Origin: Riptortus pedestris
Lineage: Eukaryota; Arthropoda; Insecta; Hemiptera; Alydidae
Length of the DNA: 64,000 nucleotides
Reading direction: 5' to 3'
Assembly (NCBI GenBank): GCA_019009955.1
Contig: CM032232.1
Location: forward strand, 134,085,001 to 134,149,000
Of the stretch, positions 44,911-56,203 are shown piece by piece. A model generated the notes under the pieces. That model did no database searches, had not been told where the DNA came from, and saw only the letters and a program-made list of their open reading frames with translations. The translations under genes and the position numbers were made by a program. The number at the start of each line of letters is the position of its first letter. The stretch's first letter is position 1.

Positions 44911-46792
44911 TATTCAATATTGCCCGCCAAAACGTATTTGAAGCTTGTGGTCGGCTAAATCTCACAGGAATCTATAATGCCAACCAACAAAAAAAATCTT
45001 TTCCTTCTAACATACGGAGACGGAAATATTTTAGATTTCAAATTGTTTATACCATCATCATCATCATTTCTAATTTTAACAACCCAAGATTAACGAAAGT
45101 GACCTGTACATTTACACAAAAGGTTAAAATATCGAATTAAATAATGAGAAAGAAAAATCTAGGGCCACGAGAGTTTATAGATACACACACACTTTTGTAG
45201 TTAATTTGATATTAATTTTAAGACTATGAGTTCTTTTTTTTTATCTTACGTGTGTGAATAGTATTTCTGTTGTCGAATTGTGTTTCTATGAAGAGATTAG
45301 ATCTGAAGTTGTTCATGTCATTTAGGAATGTCAGGATGCAGTTATCTAGGTTTTTCCTTGTGCATTACATATTGCATACATAATACATAATCATAAATCC
45401 GCTAATAACAATAACGGTGGAAATCGGTTTATGTCTGTATATACTAGACTAGCACGATATTGAAATAAACCTCCTGACCCCTGGAACAGAAAAATCAAAT
45501 TCCATTTAACGGAGAGTTCTTGTTAAATTCCAAATGACTTTCACCATATGACCATGCTTAATAATGACACACCGTTTAATTTTAGATAGTATTAACAATT
45601 AGTATTAATTAATTATTAACGAGTTACAGCATGCTTTGAACGTCCGAAGATTCGCAGCCTCCCCCCCCCACCCTTTCCATTCTAGAGTTTAATAGGCTCC
45701 ATTTACAGACAAATTACAATTTCAGAGAGTATTATTAATTAGAATCAGAAATGTTTCATTAAACTCAATTACCCTTGTAATTGGCATAATTTAGTAATGA
45801 GAGCCAAGATAATTGGTTATTTCCATATAGAGTGTATGTTACATTTGTGTTGGCCATAGTGACAAACTGAATTGTCGTCCTCTCGCTTCCATGGGTTCAT
45901 ATTATTCGTATTAAATATGTTTTAGACAGAAGAGAGGCAGTATGTAATTAAATGAAAAATAATTTATCAGTCTGAAAGACATTTATGGTAGAAATCGTTT
46001 GTTCAATATTCGAATACCTCCAGTCCCAGCAAGCTTGCGTCTTTGGCTAATTCTAGTTAAAGCATCTTGGGTTCGCATGGTAGATTTGCGGGTTGTGTTA
46101 AATGCTCTTTCTATGTTCGCTAATTTGAGAACATGAAAGACAGGAGACGTCTGAGTTAATTGGATATATAATGGCAAATTAATAGAATATCACAGCTCAA
46201 GTTTCAATTTTAACACCAAATCCCTTAAATTGTCACAAAAAGTTAAAATAGTAAGAACTATGACACTTAGTACCCTTAAATAATATTACTTAACTAATCT
46301 AGGGTCGAAGGTCAACCAAAGATGAAAATTTCAAATGACTACACAAATAAGTTTTATTTCCAAACTAGTTTCGCGACCATCTGACGCCTCACCAGGAGAA
46401 TTACAATGTAAAGGAACTAAACTAACGGCTACATCTTTTTCTATGACCTTCCACTAGCCGTACCAGTCGGAGAATGGCTTACAAAGTATGGCGGCTCAAA
46501 TCAGCTGATTTATATCGATACATCACGAAATAAAAACATATGGATTAACCCTAATAAAGTGTAGTCTAAATCGTAAATGAGAAATTTATAATCGATAACT
46601 AATAACTTAAAATATATATAATTCACATATTTTATTTCTCGTATCTTATTGATCGCCTTTTTTTCTATTTTTTATAATGTGCATATTCTCTTTTATAGAT
46701 CCACCATAGATTAGTTAAGTAAAGTTAAATTGATCATATTTTCACAATTTAATATATTGTTTCATACGTGACGACACACACACCCACACATT

Positions 46793-46855
<63 letters not shown>

Positions 46856-47304
46856 ATCCTAAGGTATATATGGCAAACCTAATATACTTATTAAACCTAA
46901 TGTTTCATTGATCACATGCAAGTTGTACAACTCCACTTATGCAAGTTGTAAAAAGAACACTAACTAGGAATAAATAAATACATGTACGGTATAGAAAAGC
47001 TTGGTAACCTTTCGTTAACCCGTCCCAATTATATATAGTATCATAAAGTCGACTTTAAAAAATAGTATTATAGTTCAGATAGTCTTAGTTATACTATCTT
47101 TTAGTCAATGAGCAGTTTATAAAATGAGTTTGTATTATTATAATTTAAGAAGAATATAAAATTATAATAAACAAAGATTGGCATTTACTGTTTTCATAGC
47201 TTGTCAAATGCACTATATTTACGTTAAAACACAGTAAGGTAAGAGAAATTCAGCTAATCACGGTTTCAAAACAGCACGAATTCGTTGTATTAAGTGAACA
47301 TTTA
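44911..47304. other. Unannotated AT-rich DNA
   Basis: No gene recognised over about 2.4 kb. It holds a C run (45660-45669), a (TA)n tract (about 46796-46851), and at 46369-46395 (minus) a degenerate CTGGTGA...GAAA hammerhead-like motif. A 64-codon minus frame at 45983-46177 is unrecognised. Confidence 0.5.
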
Positions 47305-47690
47305 TTAACCCTCGGGCGGGTGCGCTGCGGCATTCGGACCGCAATCTGAACATCTGTCAAAATACTAGGAATAGAAATGACATCAGCGGGCTGGGGGTTC
47401 CAGGTATTTGTGTACCAACATGTTCTGACATGTCGAGTCGGTTTTCTGAGAGCTAAAAAGTTTACTACCTTTGTGGAACACATCAAAATAATAAAGCAAG
47501 CGTTGTATGCAATATGTGCCAAAGGAATGTTTGCCGAAATCACAGTATCAATCAAGTAACGTGGAATAATTGTCAGAGAAATGCTTTATACGAGGAAGAA
47601 GTTTGATTTTTGTTCTGTAATATAAAAAAAAAAAAGTTCATTTTTCCTAGTTCCTAATTGATAAATTAAATTTTTGAAGTGAAAACTTTT

Positions 47691-47794
47691 GAAGTGAAAA
47701 CTTCTTTAGGCACGTTGTGCACCCCGTAAGGAAGCATTTACAGGAGAGGAAAAAAGTATGAAATCGCGACACCGCCACCGCCATCGCTAGTACT
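47691..47794 (+). repeat. 104-bp direct repeat, copy 1, inside the piggyBac-like element
   Basis: GAAGTGAAAACTTCTTTAGG through GAAATCGCGACACCGCCACC to CGCTAGTACT. It is preceded by a partial extra GAAGTGAAAACTTTT. Confidence 0.9.
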
Positions 47795-47858
47795 AAGGTT
47801 TAGAAATAAAATCATATGGTATTTTATAACCTAATCATTTGATAGTTTATTTACAATT

Positions 47859-47962
47859 GAAGTGAAAACTTCTTTAGGCACGTTGTGCACCCCGTAAGGA
47901 AGCATTTGCGGGAGAGGAAAAAAGTATGAAATCGCGACACCGCCACCGCCACCGCTAGTACT
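47859..47962 (+). repeat. 104-bp direct repeat, copy 2, inside the piggyBac-like element
   Basis: Same as 47691-47794 except for a few substitutions (ATTTGCGGGAG versus ATTTACAGGAG; one CCACCGC/CCATCGC change). Very recent duplication with a 64-bp spacer. Confidence 0.9.
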
Positions 47963-48119
47963 CAACTCAAAGCTAAAGGAGCTTCTTTTCTTCATAACTC
48001 CTGAACCAAATTAGCTAGAGTTTTCGTTCGCATACCATTTTAAAGAGGACAAAACCAGCATCATTTCGTTCACAGATACTATATATCTACCATTTTTACT
48101 TTCATAGATATTTTAATCC

Positions 48120-48200
48120 GAAGTTTAAATAAATTCGAATATTTAAATAAATAAATTCGAATATTTAAATAAATTCCGATATTTAAATAAATTCGAATCA
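48120..48200 (+). repeat. Short AT-rich tandem repeat
   Basis: Four imperfect units of AAATAAATTCGAATATTT type (18-22 bp) within the piggyBac-like element. Confidence 0.75.
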
Positions 48201-49154
48201 AAACTGTTTGTATCCTACTTTAGCTACCATATACCGATTGTATCAGTTTTAGAAATTGGTGATGATCCTGGCAGTGATGATTGTGCAAGAATTGTTGAAA
48301 TTATGGATAGAAATTGATTTTTCTGAGTGTATTTTTTTTTATCACTATTATTTTTGTCATTTCATTTTTTCATGTAAAATAGAACATAACTGTTACTTAT
48401 TGATAAATAACTAAATATATTTTTAAAATAAGACTTCGTAAAAAAAATTTCTCAGCAATGGCAAAATTGAGCGATCCAAGCTAAAGGAGTTTTCACTTCT
48501 ACCGGCAGTCCCCTGACTGCTTTTTTTTTTTTGTCTTGCAAATTTTGAACAGAATATTTTTTCTGTATTTGATCATTTATAACCTTGAACTTATTTTTTT
48601 ATTATATAACTAATATACTATTACTCTGTATTTATAATACAAAATGTTTGTTCAAACTTTATGAAAATAATTAATAACTTTACTCTAATTTTAGCCTGTA
48701 AAATAATATTATAAAACATAAAATTATTGTTTCTATACCACTATTCCTACGTTCGTGAATATCCTTTGTTGGTGGTTATTTACAATAAACAATTTCTTAT
48801 TAAAATATCTCAATCATTATTCTACCTATTGCAAGGTTGTTTTTTATATTCCAAAGCTATTTATAAAAAAAAAATTTGTAGCCATCCTTTACTTAGCAAT
48901 ATAATAACGTATAATTTTCATGCATTAGAGTTACTGTGAAACCAAAGCAAAAATGAATAAACAACATAAATAAGTAAGTTATTGCTTTCTAATAAAAAAT
49001 AGAAAAGACAAAATGCAGTCCAAACACCGCAGCGCGCCGCTAACGTAACTCAAATAGGCGCGCCCGCCGGAGGGTTAAATGAAATGAATTAATTTGTTAT
49101 TTAATTTAAATGGGCATTTCATTAAAACATTTAAATATAAAAAAATATTTTTAG

Positions 49155-49506
49155 CATAGAGGGGTGAGAATTTCTGCAATTCGAAGTATCTCCATTGTTA
49201 TTCATCGGATCGAAAAATTGTGTAGAATCAATCTTATCGAAAATGTACAGTTCTATAAATGCTGTTATGTACGTATTTCAATATCTTGATTATTAACAGA
49301 GATATTTGCCATTTTAAAGTTTTCGGGCTTCATTAAACACCCACTCCCACTAATGTCATATTAAAATAAGATGTTATGTTATGAAGCACTTTATTTTTAG
49401 AATAAATACCAAATATTATTCTCATTGGTCTTTAACATTTTGAGATAAATGCAAATACGTGACGCACGTGGGGAAATCTGCTAGCTAACGCAGCCACTGC
49501 GTGACG
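49155..49506 (-). mobile_element. GTCC-CTAA element, 5' half (module B)
   Basis: Right end AACGCAGCCACTGCGTGACG with GGATTTTT, B module in reverse (CACGTGGGGAAATCTGC, AATACCAAATATTATTCTCA), middle block (CGGATCGAAAAATTGTGTAG). The TA tract and 3' block are absent. Confidence 0.8.
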
Positions 49507-49882
49507 GATTTTTCGTCACAAAATAAAATCTTATTATTGTTTTCGGCTTATGTTACAGCGTAAACTCTCAATTGATTCTTTGTACAAAAATTGATTAACG
49601 CACAAAAAGCATGTTTAGTACTCCTATCGTTCTGTTGGCCAATCAATAATGAGGCTGTTGGAACTGGGCACAGGTTTCATTACGTCTCCTTGTATGAAGT
49701 GGAACTGCGTTCATGACTGTAACGTTCATTTGAATGGATCCTTTATGACGAACTCGATTCGAGCAAGCAGAGAAGGTATGCGGACTTACACATATCAACG
49801 AAACAGGAAATTATGAGGGGTTTAATTTGGACTGCCCCCCCCACTGCCCCCTTGTCTCTGTAAATAAACCCTATATTAAAAT

Positions 49883-49971
49883 ATGGAGGCACCTGACAGC
49901 TCTCTCAAATATGGAATAATTACATTTGTACCAGTACAGGCAAATTTTCCTGTTACACATTATTCGAAAAA
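49883..49971 (+). repeat. Left flanking direct repeat, about 88 bp
   Basis: TATGGAGGCACCTGACAGCT through TTATTCGAAAAA is repeated right after the adjacent GTCC-CTAA element (50583-50668) with only a small internal difference of about 6 bp and one or two substitutions. Confidence 0.85.
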
Positions 49972-50400
49972 GTCCGTCACGCAGGGGCTGCGTAAACTAA
50001 GCAGATTACCCACGTGATGTTTTACAATAGAGAAATCTCACGAGGGCCGAGAAGTTAAGGAAACCGCCGAACTAGCTTTTGGCGGGAAAGTCACTCGTCC
50101 GTTAGTCGCCTAGATTTCATAAAAATGCAAATATCTCTGTTAATATTCAAGATCGAGAATAAATGTATATAAGAATATTTATAGTAAATTTAATTTGCAA
50201 TATGATTGGTTATATACACTTTTTCGATCCGATGCATAATAACGGAGATATTTTGAATTTTCGAAACTCCCCCCTATAAACCCCCCCCCCTAGCCCGATT
50301 TCATGCATTAACGAACTCGATCTGTCTTTTTACATAAAATGGTTAAATATCGAGTTTCGTAACGATTAAACAAAAATTGCGACCGCTAGAGCGTTAACAG

Positions 50401-50468
<68 letters not shown>

Positions 50469-50582
50469 GAACGGACCTCATTTTCGTCATCTTCTGGGTA
50501 GGATCGATCGATGGACATTTGAAGAAATTTTTTGAATGAGTACGACCTCAATAGCTGATTTCCTTTAAGGGAAATCTGCTAA
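49972..50582 (+). mobile_element. GTCC-CTAA element, near full length (module A), flanked by an 88-bp duplication
   Basis: GTCCGTCACGCAGGGGCTGC, module A, middle, C run (50279-50290), (TA)n (about 50405-50462), 3' block with duplicated GATC (GGATCGATCGATGG), palindrome with one change, TGCTAA. Its flanks are direct repeats, unlike most copies. Confidence 0.9.
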
Positions 50583-50668
50583 TATGGAGGCACCTGACCG
50601 CTCTGGATGGAATAATTACATTTGTACCAGTACAGGCAAATTTTCCTGTTACAAATTATTCGAAAAAT
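50583..50668 (+). repeat. Right flanking direct repeat, about 86 bp
   Basis: TATGGAGGCACCTGACCGCT through TTATTCGAAAAA. It continues into an older minus-strand GTCC-CTAA copy. Confidence 0.85.
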
Positions 50669-50773
50669 GTCTTCAAATTTCCATCGATCCTACCCCAGGA
50701 CATGACGAAAATCAGGCCCCTTTTCAAATAAATACATTCTCGTACATATACTTACTTATGAGGTCCGTTCAAC

Positions 50774-50811
<38 letters not shown>

Positions 50812-51195
50812 TATGTGTGTTTGTGTGTGTACTTGTTCGTTACCGCTCAACGTTCGCAATGCTTATTTGATCATAACCAAATTCGATGTATAAGCGTTTC
50901 ATACAAAACTAATGATAGAGTTTGTGCAGAAATCGATCAAGGGGGAGGGGTTAAAACGGGGGGACTTCGAAAATTTTAACCGGATAGAAAAATTCTATAG
51001 AACTAATCTTACTGCTATTAAAATATACTAATAGTGTTATATACATTTATTCCCTATCTTTTGTGTGTTCATCATTTACATTTTTTAGTCTCCCTTCAGT
51101 AAGCCTTCATTCCAAGCTTAATTACCAAATATTGTTTTCATTAAATGTTTACTGTGAGAGATACAGGCAAATACATAGTGCGATGGCGTCAGCAA
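50669..51195 (-). mobile_element. GTCC-CTAA element, old, without termini (module B)
   Basis: GTCTTCAAATTTCCATCGAT, GAGGTCCGTTCAACG, (TA)n then TG-rich (about 50777-50838), GTTACCGCTCAACG, G-rich part, and a B-like right part (ACCAAATATTGTTTTCATTA). Neither terminus is recognisable. Confidence 0.65.
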
Positions 51196-51229
51196 CTACG
51201 ATTTTGAGGTCGTGAATTAAAAATAAAAA

Positions 51230-51924
51230 GTCCTTCACTCAGGGGCTGCGTAAACTAAGCAGATTTCCCACGTGATTTCCCAGTTTTACAATAGAGAAAT
51301 CTGCATACTGGTAACACAACACCACCATAAGTAAATACAAACGGTAATGAGAAATCTTTCAGTTAATTAAAATAAATTACCAACTGAAACGGCTTCTGAA
51401 TTGAAAGAATAATTTATATTTTAATAACTCAAATTTTAGTAGTCCAAGAACTAAAGAAGGGGGGGGGGCGTATTAACAGAACGTATTTGCATAAATCTCA
51501 CAAAGTAAGGAAGGTAAGCTAAGGTTAGAAACGACAGGTAAGGTTAGAAGAAGCTTCCACCTGACCAAAACAGTTAAGGAAAAGGCCGACCTAATCCGGA
51601 CTATACCCGACAACAGACTTCATAAAAATACAAATATCTCGGTTAATATTCAAGATATAGAATAAATGTATATAACAATATTTATAGTAAATGTAATATG
51701 CAATAAGATTGGTTCAATACAATTTTTCGATCCGATGCATAATAACGGAGATATTTTGAGTTTTCGAAAATCCCCCCTCTAAACACCCCCTCCCTCTGGT
51801 CCGATTTCAGCCGTTAACGAACTTGGTCTTTCTTTTTACATCAAACGACTAAATATCGAGTTGGGCAACGATTAAACAATAATTGCGACCGCTAGAGCGG
51901 TAACAGACAAATATATAGATATAT

Positions 51925-51986
<62 letters not shown>

Positions 51987-52223
51987 TTTCGAAAATCCCC
52001 CTCTGGTCCGATTTCAGCCATTAACGAACTTGATCTGTCTTTTTACATAAAACGGTTAAATATCGATTTTCGTAACGATCACAAATAAATTGCGACCACT
52101 AGAGCGTTAACCTCATTTTCGTCATCACTTGGTTAGCATCGATTGACATTTGAGGAAATATTTCGAAAATCGCGTCATGAGTACGACCTCAATAGCTGAT
52201 CTCCCTTAAGGGAAATCTGCTAA
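51230..52223 (+). mobile_element. GTCC-CTAA element (module C) with duplicated middle segment
   Basis: 5' end GTCCTTCACTCAGGGGCTGC with a small duplication TTTCCCACGTGATTTCCCAG, module C, G run, middle, (TA)n (about 51912-51980). After the TA tract the C-rich/CCGATTTCAGCCATTAACGA segment is repeated (51985-52110), followed by the 3' block, palindrome-like CTCCCTTAAGGGAAATC and TGCTAA. Confidence 0.82.
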
Positions 52224-52408
52224 TAGCCTTGATTTGGTCTACTCGACATCGTTTCATTACACACTAAAGACATTAGGTAAGGGGTGGGGCGAGGTGATGA
52301 GGGTAATTTTGAAAATTCCAAAATATCACTGTTATTGTGAGTTGCATCACAAAATGTTATCGAATCGACCTTAAGCTATTGATGCTCTACAATTGTTATT
52401 ATATCCTG

Positions 52409-53316
52409 AATCCCTTAAGGAAAATCAGCTATTGAGGTCGTACTCATGGCGCGATTTTCAAAAAATTTCTTCAAATGTCCATCGATGCTACCCAGGAGAT
52501 GACGAAAATGAGTTCCGTTCAAAATTATGTATATATATATATATTTGTCTGTTACCACTCTAGCGGTCGCAATTATAGTTTAATCGTTACCAAATACGAT
52601 ATTTAGTCGTTTTATGTAAAAGGAAAGATCACAGCTGAACTTGGACCGGGGGGTTTAGAGGGGAGGATTTTCGAAAATTCGAAATATCTTTGTTACCATA
52701 AGTCGGATCAAACAATTGTATATGACCAATCTTATTGCAAATTAAATTTTCTATAAATATTGTCATATACGTTTATTCTCTATCTTGAATATTAACTGAG
52801 ATATTTGCATTTTCAGTTTTCAGCAAACCGCCACTTCTACTCATGTTACGTAAACAATTCTCTGCTACATAATAAATCACATTATTGAAAGTTTTTTACC
52901 AAAAATTGTATTCAAAAGACCTTTATTATACGAGGTACATGCAAATATTTCCTGGTGACCCCCCCCCCATCTTAAAGTTTTGGACTACTAAAATTTTATT
53001 GATTGAGATAACAATTGTTCTGACTTATTATTAATTACAGTACTAGATATAGTAAATAGTTCTCAATAAAATTAATGTGTTATATTCTGATATATTTCAG
53101 TAATTGTTTTTCTGCTGGTGTGAGGCGGGCCGACCAGTTTGTTTACATTTCTAACCTAACGCTTCCTGTCGGCAGGTTATTGAAATTGGATGAAACATTT
53201 CTTATTTCAGTTTGTATTTATACACGGTGGTGTTGTGTTACCAGTATGTAGATTTATCTACTACTTAAATTCACAAGGGAAATCTGCTTAGTTTACGGAG
53301 CCCCTGCGTGACGGAC
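52409..53316 (-). mobile_element. GTCC-CTAA element (module C), long
   Basis: AATCCCTTAAGGAAAATCAG, 3' block, short (TA)n (about 52529-52544), middle with deletion (GAAAGATCACAGCTGAACTT), then B-like and C-module sequence (GTGGTGTTGTGTTACCAGTA), ending GAGCCCCTGCGTGACGGAC. The terminal TTAGC is lost. Confidence 0.8.
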
Positions 53317-54129
53317 TTTTATTGATTCGAATAAAATGACCTTTCAATTATCATCTATTTTTAGTTCGTAAGGTAAAATCGACTGGTCGTTTCAATGTTT
53401 TTAGTAGCATTTTTGTTGTTTAAAATTTAATTTAGTACAGTTGTCAGATGCATAACATGACCACCGGAAGAAGCCGATTGGAAAATCGGTGAAATATCGT
53501 GGAATACCACAGAAATTACACTACTGGAATACGCACGTGACAGCCGTAATGAGTTCCCAGCGACGAAGTTTAAAAACAACGTCTAATTTAGTAATTGAAG
53601 AGTCCGCCGGAAAAACCAAAAATAGCCTTGATATCATTTCCACATAGTGTGAAAAATCTTTTGCTGTATGTCATTTTTGGCTGGAACTACCGAGAAAAAA
53701 ATAGTAAAAAACTCTGGGAAGCTCAAAATATGTTCAGATAGTTTATGTTCATGACAGCATACATTGATACCTTAGAACAATGAAGGCCGTGAAAGAAATA
53801 TATATTTTTTTTTTAAATGGAACAAAACAACCAGGGCTTAAGATAGTTAATTTGGTAGAGATAAGAAATGAAAACAGAACGAAGAAAGGCGAAAGGGTAA
53901 AATGGAGGAAAAAGGAAAATAATCCGCGACTGCTTCTCCACATTATGCTCGGAAGAATTTCCGACGCAAGATAAAGTGGAAAGCACTGTTCCCACCTGAA
54001 TCTTCTGGGGAAGTGTTGGTTCGGGATTTATATGTGAAAATGCTAGAACTAGTAGAAACCAGGTGAGTATATGAGACACCCGCTTTATTTTTGAGACCAC
54101 CGAACAAGAAATAGCTCTCAGAATCGACG
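53317..54129. other. Unannotated DNA with a hammerhead-like fold
   Basis: At 53465-53494 CGGAAGA, perfect stem CCGATT-ggaa-AATCGG and GAAA follow the hammerhead core order with one changed core base. Otherwise no gene; frames on both strands around 53750-54100 overlap each other and show no motif. Confidence 0.45.
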
Positions 54130-54450
54130 GTTATCCCATTCGTCGTTAGTTCTGGGGCGACGGTGGTGTTGCGGGTTAAGGTGTGGGTACATCTACCGGG
54201 AAGCCGAAGGGAAAAATAAGTGCAGATTCGATTTCCGCCAAGGGAGAGCATTAGTTCACGACTTCGCTACTAGAGCGCGATAGTGGATTAGCGGGAGACT
54301 ATAGAGAACATGAGCTCTCCCTAACGTAGGGTGAATAGACATCTGCCCCCGGGTACAGCGATTCCTGTCAGTATACTGGAGATAGCCCATTCTATATCCT
54401 CCTTGGTTAACAGGATTCTACGTAGAGTTGATTGCCAGTGAAACTCTGAT
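54130..54450 (+). repeat. Second SINE-like family, copy 2
   Basis: Possible tRNA-like head (GCGGGTTAAGGTGTGGGTAC, then CAGATTCGATTTCCGCC resembling a B box). Then come GCATTAGTTCACGACTTCGC, CTAGAGCGCGATAGTGG, CCCCGGGTACAGCG and CCTCCTTGGTTAACAGG, shared with 44640-44910. Confidence 0.55.
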
Positions 54451-54815
54451 GTCGAATCCCTAGAGCCTCACTCGGGGGTAGTTAAAGATCTCTACAGTAA
54501 AAGAAAAAAGTCCATCACGCAGGGGCTGCGTAAATTAAGCAGATTTCCCAAGTGAAGTTTTGCAATAGAGAAATCTCCATACTGGTAACACTTAACACCA
54601 TCGTGAGTAAATACAAACGGTAATGAGAAATATTTCAGTTAATTTTAATAAGTTCCCAACGGAAACGGCTTCTGAATTGTAAACAAATAGGTATGCCAAA
54701 CACTCAAAGCTGAAGAGATAGATAGACATATTCTCCACCGAAAAGGAAAACCATTACTGATATACGGGTATATCTGAACATAACAGATGCACTTTATTCC
54801 AAACTTTTTACTACA

Positions 54816-55628
54816 TCTAATATATAAAATTTCCATGTCACAATGTTAGTTAGCGTACTCCTCCGAAACGGCTTTACCGATTTTTACCAAATTTTATATG
54901 CGCATTCAGTAGGTCTGAGAATCGGCTACTATCTATTTTTCATACCCCTAATTGATAAGGGTTGTTCACCCTTAACATTTGTTTTTAAATTTTTGGACAA
55001 TATTTTTTGTTTTTATTTTTTTATAATGTGGCATTAAAAAATACATACAACCCGAAATTTTTACTTTTTTATCACCAACCCCTATTTTTTTATAGCCATT
55101 TTAGTAATTTAATCATTATCATCCCGCTCGATAACTGATCAATTATAGTGTTTTTAACTGTACTTCGATTAAAATTTCAATTTGCAATGACAATCAACAA
55201 ATCCCAAGGCCAAACGATGTCTATTTGTGGCTTAGATTTGAGTACACCATGTTTTTCACACGGGCAATTGTACGTAGCATGCTCTCGAGTGGGTAAACCA
55301 TCCAGTTTGTTTGTGCTCGCTAAAGATGGGCTAACAAAAAATATTGTTCACGCTATAGCATTAAAAGATTGATGTTGTCTGTTAGTGTTACTGTCGTAAT
55401 TAATATGTGATATGTAATTTTAAGAAATAAACTATAATAACTTAAAAATAATATTGTTTGGCGTTTGTTATTTTTATATTCCCTTATCGTTCATAGCGCT
55501 CCTTGCCTATCTCATGCATATACCACATACACACTTATAATAAGGAAGTTACTTTTTGTCTACACTAGAATTTATCTAGAAACTAGAAATAATTTATATG
55601 GCAAAACAACGTTTGCCGGGTTATCTAG
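54816..55628 (+). mobile_element. Canonical Helitron, 813 bp, with helicase remnant
   Basis: 5' TC (54816) preceded by A. A 5' region (CTCCTCCGAAACGGCTTTAC, GGTCTGAGAATCGGCTACTA) of a type often seen at animal Helitron starts. 3' hairpin GGCAAA-acaacg-TTTGCC (55600-55617), seven bases, then CTAG (55625-55628) followed by T. So insertion was between A and T with no duplication. The interior keeps the helicase C-terminus and stop; the rest of Rep/Hel is deleted. Confidence 0.92.
55148..55372 (+). pseudogene. Helitron Pif1-like helicase, C-terminal fragment
   Basis: FAMTINKSQGQTMSICGLDL (motif V region) and FSHGQLYVACSRVGKPSSL (motif VI, SR) are diagnostic of the last motifs of the Pif1/Helitron helicase. 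The frame runs to TGA at 55370-55372 (ending IVHAIALKD). The first few residues (VFLTVLRLK) are probably deletion-junction sequence, so there is no genuine start. A full helicase plus Rep would exceed 1,300 residues. The remnant has no nuclease and is inactive. Confidence 0.9.
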
Positions 55629-56203
55629 TTATTTTATAATTATATTTTATTACTGCATTTTATAATGAATAAGAATAATTTATATTTTAATAACTCAAAT
55701 TTTAGTAGTTCAAGAACTAAAGAAGAGGGGGGGGGGTTGGTCAACAGAACCTATTTACGTATATGTCACAAAGTAAAAGTTTACAGGAGTCTAAACCAAT
55801 TTCACGAGATCCGAACAGTTGCGGAAAGGGCCGAACTAATTTTCGGCTGAATCTCACCAACAGAACCGACAATAGCCGATCTCATCTCGTCCGTTATCTG
55901 CACACACTTAATAAAAATCCAAATACCTTGGTTAATATTCAAGATAGAGAATAAATGTATACAACAATACTTATGGTAAATTTAATTTGGAATACGTTTA
56001 CTTCTATACGAGTTTTCGATCCGAAGTTAAAATTCTCCCCTCTAAACCCCCCTCCCCCTGGTCCGATTTCAGCCATTAACGAACTTGATCTTCCAATTTA
56101 GAATGGACCTCATTTTCGACATCTCCTGGATTGGATCGATGAACATTTGAAGAAAAATTTCGAAAATCCCGACAGGAGTACACCCCCAAGGAAAATCTGC
56201 TAA

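Larger units (their letters stand above)
47309..49074. mobile_element. piggyBac-like transposon, 1.77 kb, no transposase recognised
   Basis: Left end TTAA|CCCTCGGGCGGGTGCGC, right end complement TTAA|CCCTCCGGCGGGCGCGCC, with GCTGCGG(C/T)(A/G)TT(C/T)GGAC(C/T)GCA blocks just inside both. TTAA flanks at 47305-47308 and 49075-49078. The GC-rich ends contrast with an AT-rich interior. The frames at 47250-47555 (minus) and 47377-47559 (plus) show no transposase motif. It belongs to a different family from 5892-6920. Confidence 0.8.
54510..56203 (+). mobile_element. GTCC-CTAA element (module C) with nested canonical Helitron, TA tract lost
   Basis: GTCCATCACGCAGGGGCTGC start and module C to 54815, then a Helitron to 55628. 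Module C resumes (TTTACTGCATTTTATAATGA, G run at 55725-55736), then the middle and C-rich part. CTTGATCTTCCAATTTAGAATG joins directly to the 3' block, ending GGAAAATCTGCTAA. Confidence 0.85.

Noticed and set aside
46796..46851. Long (TA)n tract as evidence of another GTCC-CTAA copy
   Set aside because: Neither the GAACGGACCTCATTTTCGTC block nor the GCTAGAGCGTTAAC block lies beside it, so it is an independent microsatellite.
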